A stretch of 64,000 nt of DNA from Xaviernesmea oryzae (GCF_900177415.1 NZ_FXAF01000006.1:954001-1018000), one strand, 5' to 3'. Positions 16,099 through 25,975 are shown, numbered from the stretch's first letter. Translations and numbers: made by a program. Notes: generated by a model from the letters alone, not told the origin.

Positions 16099-16743
16099 CC
16101 GCTGGTCGGTGGCATCGCGAAGAACGAGTGCCGCTTCCGTCCGGTTGGAGACCTTCAGCTTCGAGAGGATGCGGGTCATGTGGTGCTTGACGGTCTTTTC
16201 GTGCAGGTCGAGTTCCCGCGCGACGCGCTTGTTGCTGAGGCCGGATGCGACCAGATGCAGGACCTCCTGCTCGCGGTCGGTGAGCTCGGCCATCGGATCG
16301 GGCCTTTCGGCGGCCTCGACGGAGGCCGAGAGGCCGGCGATCAGCCGGGCCGACAGGGCAGGCGAGACGTAGCTCTCGCCGGAAGCGACCGTCCTGACGA
16401 TCTCCGCAAGGCCCCTCGATCCGACGCCCTTGAGCACGTACCCCTTCGCACCGAGCTTGAGCGCCTTGGCGATGTCGTCGCTCGCTTCCGAAACCGTCAG
16501 CATGACGATCTTGAGATCGGGGCAATGCCGGAGCGCTTCGTCGATCGCTTCCAGGCCGTTTCCCGGCATGGAGATGTCCATGAGCATGACGTCGGGACAC
16601 AGGTCCCGCACGATGCGGATCGCGTCATCCCGGGATCCGCCTTCGCCGACGATGTCGAAATCCTCGATTTCGCTGAAGCTGCGCGTGACGCCTTCCCGGA
16701 ACAAGGGGTGGTCGTCGACGACCGCTATCTTGATGGCTGTCAT
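16072..16743 (-). CDS. NarL/LuxR-type response regulator
   Basis: 223-residue two-component regulator. The N-terminal receiver (AVVDDHPLFREGV; phospho-acceptor Asp in VMLMDISMPG; Lys in GYVLKGV) is followed by a LuxR-type helix-turn-helix at ~155-215 (LTDREQEVLHLVASGLSNKRVAREL, shown only as the family mark). Its ATG overlaps the stop of the upstream sensor kinase by one base (TAATG), so the two are co-translated. The target genes are unknown. The adjacent stress-type exported protein genes are candidates only by position. It overlaps the 3' end of the convergent gene at 15322 by 27 bases. Confidence 0.9.
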   Translation of the reverse strand: MTAIKIAVVDDHPLFREGVTRSFSEIEDFDIVGEGGSRDDAIRIVRDLCPDVMLMDISMPGNGLEAIDEALRHCPDLKIVMLTVSEASDDIAKALKLGAKGYVLKGVGSRGLAEIVRTVASGESYVSPALSARLIAGLSASVEAAERPDPMAELTDREQEVLHLVASGLSNKRVARELDLHEKTVKHHMTRILSKLKVSNRTEAALVLRDATDQRSAAERAQS

Positions 16744-18137
16744 TAGGCCTGCTCCATCTCCTGCACGTTCAGGGACATCCTGACCGTGGTTCCGTCTTTC
16801 GATGTGGAAATGTCGAATGTGCCGCCGAGGCTCTCGATCCGTTCCCTGAGGCCCGCGAGCCCCAGGCCTTCCGGCCGCACGGACGCGGGATCGAAGCCAG
16901 GCCCCCGGTCTGCGACTTCGATGACGACATGGCCGTCCTCGAAAGTCTGCCGCACGCTCTGGCCGATGCCCCCGCCGTGCCGGAAGCCGTTGTTGAGAGC
17001 CTCCTGCACGAACCGGTAGATGCTGATCTTGGCGGACGGCGAGAGCGGCTGGGAAGCATTGGACATCGACAGGGCGACATCGAGCCCCGTCCGCTGTCGG
17101 TGGGCGTTGACGGCGCGTTCGAGCACGTCCGGCAGTTCGGCGGTTTCGATCTGCGGCAGCACCAGGCCGCTGCATATGCTGCGGATCTCGTCCATCGCCT
17201 CGTCCAGCCGCGATTTGATCGTCGTGACCTCCTTCTCGCGCGCCTTGGGCGAGGTCTTGGGGTCGGTGAGCAGCTTGCTGTCCACCCGCAGCGCCGCATA
17301 GGCGACGAGCTGTGCGGGGCCGTCGTGCAGGTCCGCGCCGAGCCGGCGCAGATAGCTTTCGTTGAGTGCCGTTGCGCGTTGGGAGGCGCGCTGCGCCCGC
17401 GCATGGAGCGCCCGGTTCTGGGCCAGCAACGAGGAAAGCTCCGCGACGCGCTGCGTCAGCGCCTGCCGCTGGCTGTCGATCGTCTGGCTGCCGCGGAAGA
17501 CGATGGCCGACAGGAGGAGGAAGAAGGCGAGCGTGACACCGGCGACGGCAAGCCAGCTTCTGAGCTGCGCCTGATGAAGGCTCTGCTGGAAATCGTCCGC
17601 CACCTCGTAGAATTCCGAGACGGCGACCACCTCGCCCGACCAGGGCTGCAGGATGGGGTTGTAGATTTCGAGAAGCGGACTTCCGGTCGCCCGCTCGACT
17701 TCGCTTTCCAGATCGTCGGCCGGTCCGAACTGCGCGACCATCTGTCCGGAAAACGCCGTCTTCAGGTCGTCGCTCGGTTCGAACTGCCTGCCCGCCATGC
17801 TCTTGTCGGTGGCGTAGAGAACGGTCCCGTCCTGGCGCCAGAGCCTGAAGGAGACGACCTTGCCGCCGAGCGCGCCCTGTCCGAATGTTTCGTCGAGAGC
17901 CCGGGTGGTCACGTCGTCGAGGGTCTTGTTGGTCTTCATGTCGGGAAGCAGCGGCGCGATGATGCTGTCGACGTAGAGCGCGGTCGAGGCGGCGGAATTG
18001 CGGGTGACCGCCGCTTCGATGAGGCTCGTCACATAGGCGCCAATCAGCATCATGGCTGCGATGGAGACCAGTCCGCCGGCAATCAGGAACTGCCTTGCGA
18101 GCGATTGATTGTTCCATCGATCAAGAATTCCGTTCAT
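16743..18137 (-). CDS. Membrane sensor histidine kinase (NarX/DegS-type HisKA_3)
   Basis: 464 residues. TM1 is at about 15-37. A periplasmic sensor region (~38-205) with a conserved aromatic/DDLE character follows, then TM2 at ~210-230, a coiled coil, and a HisKA_3 dimerisation domain with the phospho-His in LGADLHDGPAQL. A HATPase with GLGLAGLRERI is at the C-terminus. The ATG at 18137 is the first good start; upstream in-frame codons lack a ribosome site. It forms an operon with the overlapping LuxR-type regulator. The signal is unknown. The periplasmic region suggests an external or envelope cue. Confidence 0.9.
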   Translation of the reverse strand: MNGILDRWNNQSLARQFLIAGGLVSIAAMMLIGAYVTSLIEAAVTRNSAASTALYVDSIIAPLLPDMKTNKTLDDVTTRALDETFGQGALGGKVVSFRLWRQDGTVLYATDKSMAGRQFEPSDDLKTAFSGQMVAQFGPADDLESEVERATGSPLLEIYNPILQPWSGEVVAVSEFYEVADDFQQSLHQAQLRSWLAVAGVTLAFFLLLSAIVFRGSQTIDSQRQALTQRVAELSSLLAQNRALHARAQRASQRATALNESYLRRLGADLHDGPAQLVAYAALRVDSKLLTDPKTSPKAREKEVTTIKSRLDEAMDEIRSICSGLVLPQIETAELPDVLERAVNAHRQRTGLDVALSMSNASQPLSPSAKISIYRFVQEALNNGFRHGGGIGQSVRQTFEDGHVVIEVADRGPGFDPASVRPEGLGLAGLRERIESLGGTFDISTSKDGTTVRMSLNVQEMEQA

Positions 18138-18321
18138 CCGCACGAGAACCCGCAGTCGATTTCCAAGGCTCGCGCAAGGCGAGCCGATGCCCCGCAACGC
18201 ATGAATGGGGCAACCCGTTGCATGCGCGGCTAAGATTATCCGCATCGTGGCAGCAATGAGACGGGGGAGAGCGAGGTCTGCGAGCCGGCTCGGCCTTCGG
18301 GAGATCATCGCTGGGGAAAAA

Positions 18322-18396
18322 TGGTGCTGCTAGAGAGATTTGAACTCTCGGCCTCTCCCTTACCAAGGGAGTGCTCTACCCCTGAGCTATAGCAGC
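18322..18396 (-). tRNA. tRNA-Thr (anticodon GGT)
   Basis: 75 bases including encoded CCA. The acceptor stem GCTGCTA pairs with TAGCAGC. The anticodon stem CTCCC/GGGAG encloses loop TTGGTAA (anticodon GGT). The T arm carries GTTCAAATC. It sits alone upstream of the sensor kinase gene. Confidence 0.97.
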
Positions 18397-18548
18397 TTTC
18401 GGCCGGCGCGAAGTCACCGCGTCGTCGGCAGCGGCCTATTGCCATAGCTTCACCGGGAGCGCAAGCCGCAAATTCCAAGTTCTTCGCCATGAACGGGGAA
18501 AACGTCGCTTCCGCTTCCGCCGGAACGGCTTTTTGGCTATGGAAGGCT

Positions 18549-18779
18549 ATGGCGAATGACGACAAACCGCACGATCCCGGGGCCGAAGGCGAAAGCGAGG
18601 CCCGCGGCGCCCGCGCCCGCAGGGCGGCCGAGGCGCGCGAGGCGCAGCGGAAGGCCCGTGCCGCGGCCAAGCTCCGGGAAAATCTCATGCGCCGCAAGAC
18701 GCAGGCCCGTGCCCGCCGGGCCGGCGAAGCCGACGCCACGGAAGGATTGCCTGCCGCAAAAACGGACGAATCGTCGTAG
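18549..18779 (+). CDS. Small charged Ala/Arg-rich conserved hypothetical protein upstream of murA
   Basis: 76 residues, cytoplasmic, dominated by Arg, Ala, Glu and Lys in a pattern suited to one long helix (RRAAEAREAQRKARAAAKL). An upstream in-frame ATG at 18489 would add 20 poorly charged residues and overlap the tRNA leader. ATG at 18549 has GGAAGG very close upstream. It precedes murA by 100 bases on the same strand. I recognise no function. The composition could suit nucleic-acid binding or coiled-coil packing. Confidence 0.55.
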   Translation: MANDDKPHDPGAEGESEARGARARRAAEAREAQRKARAAAKLRENLMRRKTQARARRAGEADATEGLPAAKTDESS

Positions 18780-18879
18780 CTTATGCGCCAGGGCAGGCAT
18801 TTCAGCCAACATTGAAGCTGCGGCGGATTTCGTTTAAAGACGCGTCCTTTCGCGCTCGCAGAAGGAAGAGTGACAACGT

Positions 18880-20172
18880 ATGGATCGCATCAGAATCTCC
18901 GGCGGCAATGAACTTAAGGGCACCATTCCGATTTCGGGAGCGAAGAACGCCGCGCTGCCTTTGATGATCGCGTCCCTTTTGACGAGCGACACGCTGACGC
19001 TTGAAAACGTGCCGCACCTCGCCGACGTCGAGCTCCTGATGCGCATCCTCGGCAACCACGGCGTCGATATCGCCGTCAACGGCCGGCGCGAACGCCAGGA
19101 AGACGGCTATTCCCGCACCATCCATTTCACCTGCCGCACCATCGTCGATACGACCGCGCCCTACGAGCTGGTCTCGAAGATGCGGGCGAGCTTCTGGGTC
19201 ATCGGGCCGCTCGTCGCCCGCGAGGGCAGGGCCCGCGTCTCGCTGCCGGGCGGCTGCGCCATCGGCACGCGTCCGGTCGACCTCTTTCTCGAAGGGCTGC
19301 AGGCGCTCGGCGCCGAGATCGAGATCGACGGCGGTTACGTCAACGTCACGGCCCCGCAGGGCGGCCTCGTCGGTGCCCGCTACGTTTTCCCCAAGGTTTC
19401 GGTCGGCGCGACCCATGTGATGATGATGGCGGCGACGCTCGCCAAGGGCACGACGGTGATCGAGAACGCCGCCCGCGAGCCGGAGATCGTCGATCTGGCG
19501 AAATGCCTCTCCGCCATGGGCGCGAAGATTTCCGGCGCCGGCACCAGGACGATCACCATCGAGGGCGTCACCTCGCTTTCCGGCGCCCGCCACCGCGTCC
19601 TGCCGGACCGCATCGAGACTGGCACCTACGCCATGGCGGTCGCCATGGCCGGCGGTGACGTGACGCTGGAAGGCACGGATGCCGCGCTGCTCGAAAATGC
19701 GCTGGATACGCTCCGGATGGCCGGTGCCCACATCACCGAGACCGAAACCGGGCTGCGCGTCGTGCGCAACGGCAACGGCATCCAGGCCGTCGATATCACC
19801 ACCGAACCGTTCCCGGGCTTCCCGACCGACCTGCAGGCGCAGTTCATGGCTTTGATGACCCGTTCCACGGGCGTTTCCAATATCACCGAGACGATCTTCG
19901 AAAACCGCTTTATGCATGTGCAGGAGCTTGCCCGCCTCGGTGCGAAGATCTCGCTTTCCGGCCAGAAGGCCCGCGTCGAGGGCGTGCCGCGGCTGAAGGG
20001 AGCGCCGGTCATGGCGACCGATCTGCGCGCTTCCGTTTCGCTCGTCATCGCAGGCCTTGCCGCCGAAGGCGAGACCATGGTGAGCCGCGTCTACCATCTC
20101 GACCGCGGCTTCGAGCGGCTCGAGGAAAAGCTCACGCGCTGCGGCGCCGTGGTCGAACGCGTTAGCGAATAA
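18880..20172 (+). CDS. murA: UDP-N-acetylglucosamine 1-carboxyvinyltransferase
   Basis: 430-residue MurA, the first committed enzyme of peptidoglycan synthesis, which transfers enolpyruvate from PEP to UDP-GlcNAc in the cytoplasm. The N-terminal [19 protein letters not shown] binds substrate (Lys22 and Asn23 region). The catalytic cysteine lies in [12 protein letters not shown], meaning the enzyme should be fosfomycin-sensitive in principle. The C-terminal [13 protein letters not shown] is conserved. Length matches the family. It is monocistronic with a terminator behind it. Confidence 0.97.
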   Translation: MDRIRISGGNELKGTIPISGAKNAALPLMIASLLTSDTLTLENVPHLADVELLMRILGNHGVDIAVNGRRERQEDGYSRTIHFTCRTIVDTTAPYELVSKMRASFWVIGPLVAREGRARVSLPGGCAIGTRPVDLFLEGLQALGAEIEIDGGYVNVTAPQGGLVGARYVFPKVSVGATHVMMMAATLAKGTTVIENAAREPEIVDLAKCLSAMGAKISGAGTRTITIEGVTSLSGARHRVLPDRIETGTYAMAVAMAGGDVTLEGTDAALLENALDTLRMAGAHITETETGLRVVRNGNGIQAVDITTEPFPGFPTDLQAQFMALMTRSTGVSNITETIFENRFMHVQELARLGAKISLSGQKARVEGVPRLKGAPVMATDLRASVSLVIAGLAAEGETMVSRVYHLDRGFERLEEKLTRCGAVVERVSE

Positions 20173-20195
20173 TCGACCCGGCCACGGAGATTTCC

Positions 20196-20232
20196 AAAGG
20201 ACGGCGAGGCACTGCCCTTGCCGTCCTTTTTT
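20196..20232 (+). terminator. Rho-independent terminator of murA
   Basis: Stem GGACGGC (20199-20205) with GCCGTCC (20220-20226), extended by an A/T run on each side and followed by TTTTTT. It lies 24 bases past the murA stop. Confidence 0.8.
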
Positions 20233-20309
20233 GCATTTCTATCTATTGAAAACATTCCATCGCCTTTCCCGCCTCATTTTTTGATCCGGCTTCTTACGGA
20301 GATCCTCCC

Positions 20310-21155
20310 ATGGCTGACGTTTCTTCCTTGCCCGTCTGGTTCATCACCGGCTGCTCCACCGGCTTCGGCCGCGAGCTTGCCAAGCTCACGCTCGACCGCG
20401 GCTGGCCGACCGTCGTGACCGCCCGCGACAGGAGCCGCGTCGCCGATCTCGCCGAAGGCAGGGAGAACGCGCTGGCGCTCGGCCTCGACGTGACGGATGG
20501 AAAGCAGATCGCCGACGCGGTGAAGGCCGCGGAGGAGAGGTTCGGCCATATCGACGTCCTGGTGAACAATGCCGGCTACGGCTACCAGGCCGCGGTCGAG
20601 GAGGGCGAGGAGGACGAGATTCGTGCCATGTTCGACGCCAATGTCTTCGGCCTCTTCGCCATGACGCGGGCGGTGCTGCCGGGCATGCGCGCCCGCCGCA
20701 AGGGCCACATCATCAACATCACGTCGATGGCCGGCTTCCTCGGCCTGCCGAGTTCCGGTTACTATGCGGCCAGCAAGCACGCGGTGGAAGGCTTCTCCGA
20801 TTCGCTCCGCCTGGAAGCCGGCCCGCTCGGCATCAGGGTCACCTGCGTCGAGCCCGGCCCGTTCCGCACCGATTGGGCGGGGCGCTCGCTGAAGCAGACG
20901 CCGAACAGGATTGCCGATTATGCGGAAACCGCCGGTGCCCGCATGAGCGCGACCTCGGGCTATAGCGGCAGGCAGCCGGGCGATCCCGTGCGTGCCGGCG
21001 AGGCGATGATCGCGGCGACGGAGGCCGATGAGGCGCCGCGCCACCTGGTGCTGGGCGCGGTCGCCTATGACGGCATAACGAAGAAACTGAAGGAGCGGCT
21101 CTCCCAGATCGAACTTTGGGAGGAAATCAGCCTTTCGGCCGATTACCCGGCCTGA
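20310..21155 (+). CDS. Short-chain dehydrogenase/reductase family oxidoreductase
   Basis: 281-residue classical SDR. The cofactor loop TGCSTGFG is at residues ~12-19. DVTD follows the third strand, then NNAGYG, catalytic Ser in ITSMAG, and YxxxK in YYAASKHAVEG. Absence of an acidic residue at the end of strand 2 (VVTARDRSR) suggests an NADP(H) preference. The long PGPFRTDW segment fits the group of general aldehyde/ketone oxidoreductases. Substrate is unknown. It is flanked by murA and the DUF2948-hisD operon and has no evident functional link to either. Confidence 0.85.
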   Translation: MADVSSLPVWFITGCSTGFGRELAKLTLDRGWPTVVTARDRSRVADLAEGRENALALGLDVTDGKQIADAVKAAEERFGHIDVLVNNAGYGYQAAVEEGEEDEIRAMFDANVFGLFAMTRAVLPGMRARRKGHIINITSMAGFLGLPSSGYYAASKHAVEGFSDSLRLEAGPLGIRVTCVEPGPFRTDWAGRSLKQTPNRIADYAETAGARMSATSGYSGRQPGDPVRAGEAMIAATEADEAPRHLVLGAVAYDGITKKLKERLSQIELWEEISLSADYPA

Positions 21156-21243
21156 GCCGCAGTTGCTTCTTGGCCCTCGGCATCCTATGTCCAGACAAGG
21201 AACTTCTGCGTGAAAACGCGACTCTGGATGGACATTTGAAGCG

Positions 21244-21675
21244 ATGACCGAGCTGAAATTGCTTGCCCTGGACAAGGACGACTTAGGCGTCATTTCCGCC
21301 CATATGCAGGATGCCGTCTTCAAGGTGGGCGACGTGCGCTGGTCGCCCTCCGAGAAGACCTTTTCGCTCGCCGCGAACCGTTTCGTCTGGGAAAAGGCCG
21401 GAGAGAAGCGCAAGGGCTTCGAGCGCCGCCGTTCGGCCCTGGTTCTGAAGCGCGTCGAGGCGGTGCGCTCGGCCGGCATCGACCGCAACAGGAAGGACGA
21501 AGTGCTTTCGCTGCTCGCGATCACCTTCGCGGAGAAGGGTGACGGTCCGGAAGGCACGGTCGAACTGGTGCTGTCGGGCAAGGCCACGATCGCGCTCGAT
21601 GTCGAATGCATCGAAGTTGCTCTTGCGGATATCGGCGGCGCGTGGGAAACGGCGTCGAGGCCCCGCCATCCGTAG
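21244..21675 (+). CDS. DUF2948 family protein
   Basis: 143-residue cytoplasmic protein of a family found mainly in Alphaproteobacteria, usually directly upstream of hisD as here. It starts TELKLLALDKDDLGVISAHMQDAV and has a C-terminal ALDVECIEVALADIGGAW segment. No catalytic motif is visible, and function is unknown. It is separated from hisD by 54 bases and is probably in the same transcript. Confidence 0.85.
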   Translation: MTELKLLALDKDDLGVISAHMQDAVFKVGDVRWSPSEKTFSLAANRFVWEKAGEKRKGFERRRSALVLKRVEAVRSAGIDRNRKDEVLSLLAITFAEKGDGPEGTVELVLSGKATIALDVECIEVALADIGGAWETASRPRHP

Positions 21676-21729
21676 GTTCCCGGAACCTGGCGGGGACGGC
21701 ATCGCATTCAATTTGGAAGGAATAGCCGC

Positions 21730-23058
21730 TTGGCAATCTGGCTGGAGCAGGGATCGCAGGATTTCGAGGCGAAGTTTTCCGCTTTCCTCTCGACGAAGCG
21801 CGAGGTCTCGGAGGATGTCAACGCCGTGGTGCGCGCCATCATCGACGACGTGCGCGCCCGCGGCGATGCGGCGCTCGTCGACTATTCCGCCCGTTTCGAC
21901 GGCATCGATCTCGCGAAAACCGGCATCCGGGTCAGCGATGCGGATATCGATGCCGCCGTCGCCGAGACGGACCCCAAGGTTCTCGATGCGCTGAAGCTCG
22001 CGGCCGAACGTATCGAACGGCACCATGCCCGGCAGATGCCGAAGGACGACATCTATGAGGATGCGATCGGCGTGGGCCTGGGCTCCCGCTGGACGGCGAT
22101 CGAGGCGGTCGGCCTTTACGTGCCGGGCGGTACCGCGAGCTATCCGAGCTCTGTGCTGATGAATGCCGTGCCGGCCAAGGTCGCCGGCGTGCCCCGCCTC
22201 GTCATGGTCGTGCCGGCGAGCGGCGGGAAAATCAACCCCGCCGTGCTGGCGGCCGCCCGCATCGCCGGCGTCACCGAGATCTACCGCATCGGCGGCGCCC
22301 AGGCGGTGGCCGCGCTTGCCTATGGCACCGAAACGATCGCGCCGGTTGCCAAGATCGTCGGTCCCGGCAATGCCTATGTCGCGGCGGCCAAGCGTCATGT
22401 CTTCGGGACCGTCGGCATTGACATGATCGCCGGCCCTTCCGAAGTCCTCGTCATCGCCGACGGCGAAAACGATCCGGATTGGCTGGCCGCCGACCTGCTG
22501 GCGCAGGCGGAGCACGATGCCGGCGCCCAGTCGATCCTCATCACCGACGATGCCGGGCTCGGCAAGGCGGTGGAAGGCGCGGTCGAACGGCAGCTCAAAA
22601 CCCTGTCGCGCTCCGAAACCGCCGCGGCGAGCTGGCGGGATTTCGGCGCCGTCATCCTCGTGCCCGACCTCAAGGCGGCGCTGCCGCTCGCCAACCGCAT
22701 CGCCGCGGAACACCTGGAGCTCGCCGTCGCCGATCCGGACGCGCTGATGCCCGGCATCCGCAACGCGGGTGCGATCTTCATCGGCCGCCATACGCCGGAA
22801 GTGATCGGCGACTATGTGGGCGGTTCCAACCACGTGCTGCCGACGGCGCGTTCGGCCCGCTTCTCCTCCGGCCTCTCGGTGCTCGATTTCGTCAAGCGCA
22901 CGTCGATCCTGCGCCTCGGCCCGGACCAGCTTCGCCAGCTCGCGCCGGCCGCGATCACGCTTGCTCATTCCGAAGGGCTCGATGCCCATGCCCGTTCCGT
23001 CGCGATCCGCCTGAACGCCAGCCCCCTGAATGACAGCCCTTTGAACGATGGGGACTGA
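21730..23058 (+). CDS. hisD: Histidinol dehydrogenase
   Basis: 442-residue zinc- and NAD-dependent enzyme carrying out the last two oxidation steps of histidine synthesis, from L-histidinol to L-histidine. Family marks include YVPGGTASYPSS, GPGNAYVAAAKR, the GPSEVLVIAD block, and QAEHD with zinc ligands. The start is a TTG at 21730, chosen because GGAAGG (21715-21720) is correctly spaced and the protein begins AIWLEQG like homologues. It sits between DUF2948 and UPF0262 genes, the usual alphaproteobacterial order. Confidence 0.95.
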   Translation: MAIWLEQGSQDFEAKFSAFLSTKREVSEDVNAVVRAIIDDVRARGDAALVDYSARFDGIDLAKTGIRVSDADIDAAVAETDPKVLDALKLAAERIERHHARQMPKDDIYEDAIGVGLGSRWTAIEAVGLYVPGGTASYPSSVLMNAVPAKVAGVPRLVMVVPASGGKINPAVLAAARIAGVTEIYRIGGAQAVAALAYGTETIAPVAKIVGPGNAYVAAAKRHVFGTVGIDMIAGPSEVLVIADGENDPDWLAADLLAQAEHDAGAQSILITDDAGLGKAVEGAVERQLKTLSRSETAAASWRDFGAVILVPDLKAALPLANRIAAEHLELAVADPDALMPGIRNAGAIFIGRHTPEVIGDYVGGSNHVLPTARSARFSSGLSVLDFVKRTSILRLGPDQLRQLAPAAITLAHSEGLDAHARSVAIRLNASPLNDSPLNDGD

Positions 23059-23061
23059 CGG

Positions 23062-23535
23062 ATGGGGAAGGGGGACTTCCGGCTCTCCGATGTCGTTCTG
23101 GACGACTCGATCGGGCGCTCGACCCCCGATGTGGAGCATGAGCGGGCAGTCGCCATCTTCGATCTCGTGGAGGAGAATTCCTTCGAGCCGGTAGGCCATG
23201 CCGGCGGGCCTTACAAGCTCAGGCTCTCTCTGGTCGATTCCAAGCTGGTGCTCGGCATCGCCACGGAAAAGGGAGAGGACGTCGCCACCCATATCCTCTC
23301 GCTCACGCCGTTCAGGCGGATCATCAAGGACTATTTCATGATCTGCGAGAGCTATTACGAGGCGATCCGTTCCTCGACGCCGAGCCGCATCGAATCGATC
23401 GACATGGGGCGGCGCGGCATCCATAACGAGGGATCGCAGACCCTGATGGACCGGCTGGACGGCAAGATCCGCGTCGACTTCGATACCGCGCGGCGGCTCT
23501 TCACCCTCGTCTGCGTGCTTTACTGGCGGGGTTGA
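23062..23535 (+). CDS. UPF0262 family protein
   Basis: 157-residue conserved alphaproteobacterial protein with no known function. Family marks include [23 protein letters not shown] near the start and the [19 protein letters not shown] segment mid-protein. It is predicted soluble and cytoplasmic. It begins 3 bases after the hisD stop and is almost certainly co-transcribed with it. Confidence 0.88.
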   Translation: MGKGDFRLSDVVLDDSIGRSTPDVEHERAVAIFDLVEENSFEPVGHAGGPYKLRLSLVDSKLVLGIATEKGEDVATHILSLTPFRRIIKDYFMICESYYEAIRSSTPSRIESIDMGRRGIHNEGSQTLMDRLDGKIRVDFDTARRLFTLVCVLYWRG

Positions 23536-23867
23536 GCAGCCATTGCAAAAAGGCTCGGGGCACCCGATATCCACTTGCAGTAGGCCGGCATCGGCTCTAC
23601 ACGCTTGACGAACGTGGGAATTGCCTCCGGCCGTGCGGTCACGCCGACGCCCTGTTCGCAAGGTTCGCAGTCGTCTCCGGCATCCGATCGAGGAGCGCTC
23701 TCGGGAATGAACGGGCATCCGGCCGGGACTGCCTGAAAGACATCGAGAATCGCTCTCAAGCGAGGTTCACAAAGCGGACATGATTGTGTAGTTTCCGCCC
23801 ACATTTTTCGGGCGGGCGAAGAAGGCTTCCCCCGCTCCCGATCCAAACACAGGAAGAAACCCTATAG
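23536..23867. other. 332-base gap without a confident gene
   Basis: Between UPF0262 and infA. In related rhizobia I recall a low-molecular-weight phosphotyrosine phosphatase-like gene here. No CxxxxCR(S/T) phosphatase start is visible in either direction. A minus-strand frame (23520-23804) contains CPLC and CEPC pairs but has no ribosome site and less biased codon third positions than neighbouring genes. The infA promoter should lie in the right half. Confidence 0.6.
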
Positions 23868-24086
23868 ATGGCTAAAGAAGAAGTCCTTGAATTCCCGGGC
23901 GTCGTGACCGAGCTTCTGCCCAACGCGACGTTCCGCGTGAAGCTTGAAAACGAGCACGAAATCATTGCCCACACCGCCGGCCGCATGCGCAAGAACCGTA
24001 TCCGCGTTCTCGCCGGCGACAAGGTGCTGGTGGAAATGACGCCCTATGATCTGACCAAGGGTCGCATCACCTACCGCTTCAAGTAG
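23868..24086 (+). CDS. infA: Translation initiation factor IF-1
   Basis: 72-residue OB-fold protein that binds the ribosomal A site during 30S initiation. The sequence [18 protein letters not shown] and the [22 protein letters not shown] block (here [11 protein letters not shown]) are diagnostic. The length is exactly that of the family. It is followed by maf and yacG on the same strand, a common alphaproteobacterial arrangement. Confidence 0.98.
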   Translation: MAKEEVLEFPGVVTELLPNATFRVKLENEHEIIAHTAGRMRKNRIRVLAGDKVLVEMTPYDLTKGRITYRFK

Positions 24087-24110
24087 TTTTCTCATCCGCG
24101 GCGGGCTCTC

Positions 24111-24731
24111 ATGGCGCTGGAACAAAAGCTGATACTGGCCTCCGGTTCTCCGCGCCGTCTCGATCTCCTCAATCAGGCCGGTATCGCGCCGGCGCGGCTG
24201 ATGCCGACGGATATCGACGAGACGCCGAAGAAATCCGAACATCCGCGTTCGCTCGCCCGCAGGCTCTCGACGGAAAAGGCGGAAGCCGCGTTCGCCTCCG
24301 TAAAGGGCGATCCGGCGTGGCGGCACAGCTATATCCTGTCGGCCGATACGGTGGTCGCCGTCGGCCGCCGCATTCTCGAAAAGACCGAGTATACCGAAGA
24401 GGCCTCCGCCGCCCTGCATCTTCTCTCCGGGCGCGGCCACTGGGTCTATACGGGCATCTGCCTCGTCACCCCCGGCGGCCAGTTCCGCCAGAAGGTCGTG
24501 CAGACGAAGGTGCGCTTCAAGCGGCTTTCCACCCGCGAGATCGAGAACTATATCGCGTCCGGACAATGGCGCGGCAAGGCGGGGGCCTACGCGATCCAGG
24601 GGATCGCCGGCTCCTTCGTGCAGAAGCTCGTCGGCTCCTACACGAACGTCGTCGGCCTGCCGCTCTACGAAGTGACGTCGTTGCTGGCCGGCGAAGGTTT
24701 CGACGTGGCGGCGGCGTGGCCCGAGGGCTGA
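24111..24731 (+). CDS. maf: Maf-family nucleotide pyrophosphatase
   Basis: 206-residue cytoplasmic house-cleaning enzyme that hydrolyses non-canonical or modified nucleoside triphosphates to monophosphates. The opening [16 protein letters not shown] is the Maf signature. [15 protein letters not shown] carries the catalytic Asp. [16 protein letters not shown] and [11 protein letters not shown] are also conserved. It lies 24 bases after infA and 91 before yacG, probably in one transcript. Which modified base it prefers is not readable. Confidence 0.92.
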   Translation: MALEQKLILASGSPRRLDLLNQAGIAPARLMPTDIDETPKKSEHPRSLARRLSTEKAEAAFASVKGDPAWRHSYILSADTVVAVGRRILEKTEYTEEASAALHLLSGRGHWVYTGICLVTPGGQFRQKVVQTKVRFKRLSTREIENYIASGQWRGKAGAYAIQGIAGSFVQKLVGSYTNVVGLPLYEVTSLLAGEGFDVAAAWPEG

Positions 24732-24822
24732 GGCCGGGCTTGAGGCTGAACCCGGCAGGCTCTTCCGGCATCCCGCCAACGCCTGATGCCGCGTCGCCGA
24801 GAGAAAGGAGTGCTTTAGAACC

Positions 24823-25038
24823 ATGGCATCCGTACCCATCAAGACAGGCGGCAAGGTCGAGCCGCTCAGGAAGACCAGACCTTGCCCGGAATGCGGCAAG
24901 CCGTCTTCGCGCGAACACTATCCCTTCTGCTCCGACCGGTGCCGCACGCTCGACCTGTCGCGCTGGCTGAAAGGCTCCTATGCCATTCCGGTGGCGGAAG
25001 ACGAAGCCAAGGCGGACCGCTCGGACGAGCGCGAATAG
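24823..25038 (+). CDS. yacG: YacG zinc-binding DNA gyrase inhibitor
   Basis: 71-residue protein with one zinc site of form C-x2-C-x15-C-x3-C (CPECGKP ... FCSDRC) followed by the conserved LDLSRWLKGSYAIP. YacG binds the gyrase B subunit and inhibits DNA binding. GAAAGGAG precedes the ATG. It is last in the infA-maf-yacG group. Confidence 0.93.
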   Translation: MASVPIKTGGKVEPLRKTRPCPECGKPSSREHYPFCSDRCRTLDLSRWLKGSYAIPVAEDEAKADRSDERE

Positions 25039-25217
25039 GCGAGCCGGGCCGTCAAGTCTCTTGCTGTTTTTGTTCGGGAATTTGCGATTTTCGCAAACCT
25101 GTCAAAAAAGTGGATGGTGGCGCTGGACATGGCCGAACAAGATGTTATAACCCCGCTCGCTTCCGGGGGACACGACCCCCGCCGGCTTCGGCCGGAAGGC
25201 TTTGTCGAAGCCTCGAT

Positions 25218-25293
25218 GCCCGGATAGCTCAGTTGGTAGAGCAGCGGATTGAAAATCCGCGTGTCGGTGGTTCAAATCCGCCTCCGGGCACCA
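25218..25293 (+). tRNA. tRNA-Phe (anticodon GAA)
   Basis: 76 bases with encoded CCA. Acceptor GCCCGGA/TCCGGGC, D arm with AGTTGGTAGAGC, anticodon loop TTGAAAA (GAA), T loop GTTCAAATC. It stands 179 bases after yacG. Confidence 0.97.
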
Positions 25294-25402
25294 TTATTTC
25301 CCAATGGATGTACGTTGCCGTTGTCGTTTTGATCGGCTCAGGGGAAGACAAGTCTCCCTATGCTGTCTATCCATGCTCCGGCATCATGTAACGGATTCCG
25401 GA

Positions 25403-25975
25403 ATGGGAATGAACCAGCAGTTTTTCGACAGAAGTTCCGTTGCGGTCGCGCGTGATCTGATCGGGGTCGAGCTCGATGTGGCGGGCGTCGGCGGCGTGAT
25501 CGTCGAGACCGAGGCCTACGAGCCGGACGATCCGGCGTCCCACAGCTTTCGTGGCCCCAGGCCGAGGAATGCGGTGATGTTCGGTCCGCCCGGCCATGCC
25601 TATGTCTATCGTTCCTACGGTATCCACTGGTGCCTGAACTTCGTCTGCCGGCCGGGCAGCGCGGTCCTGATCCGCGCCTTGCAGCCGGTCAGGGGCATCG
25701 GCGAGATGGAGACGCGGCGCGGGCAGGACGATCCGCTGCTCCTGTGCTCGGGGCCCGGCCGCGTCTGTCAGGCGCTGGGGATCACCATCGAGCACAACGG
25801 CCTGCCGCTGTTCGAACCGCCGTTCGAGCTCACCTTGCCGGAAATGCCGCCGATGGTCGTCGTCGGCCGCAGGATAGGCATTTCGCAGGCCGTCGATCTG
25901 CCCTGGCGCTTCGGGCTGTCGGGCTCGTTGCATGTCAGCAGGAAGTTCACCGGGAAAGGCGGTCTGGCGCCATAA
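25403..25975 (+). CDS. DNA-3-methyladenine glycosylase (AAG/MPG family)
   Basis: 190-residue base-excision repair enzyme that flips out and removes alkylated purines. Family marks are [10 protein letters not shown] near the start, the catalytic-core [34 protein letters not shown] (Tyr intercalation region), VLIRALQP, and the [11 protein letters not shown] block. The ATG at 25403 is preferred. An in-frame ATG at 25373 would add ten residues. Monocistronic. A long non-coding leader of the chemotaxis operon follows. Confidence 0.92.
   Translation: MGMNQQFFDRSSVAVARDLIGVELDVAGVGGVIVETEAYEPDDPASHSFRGPRPRNAVMFGPPGHAYVYRSYGIHWCLNFVCRPGSAVLIRALQPVRGIGEMETRRGQDDPLLLCSGPGRVCQALGITIEHNGLPLFEPPFELTLPEMPPMVVVGRRIGISQAVDLPWRFGLSGSLHVSRKFTGKGGLAP

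Noticed and set aside
23520..23846. Minus-strand frame with CPLC and CEPC cysteine pairs
   Set aside because: No ribosome site, mixed codon third positions and overlap with the infA upstream region. Kept only as a note in the gap entry.
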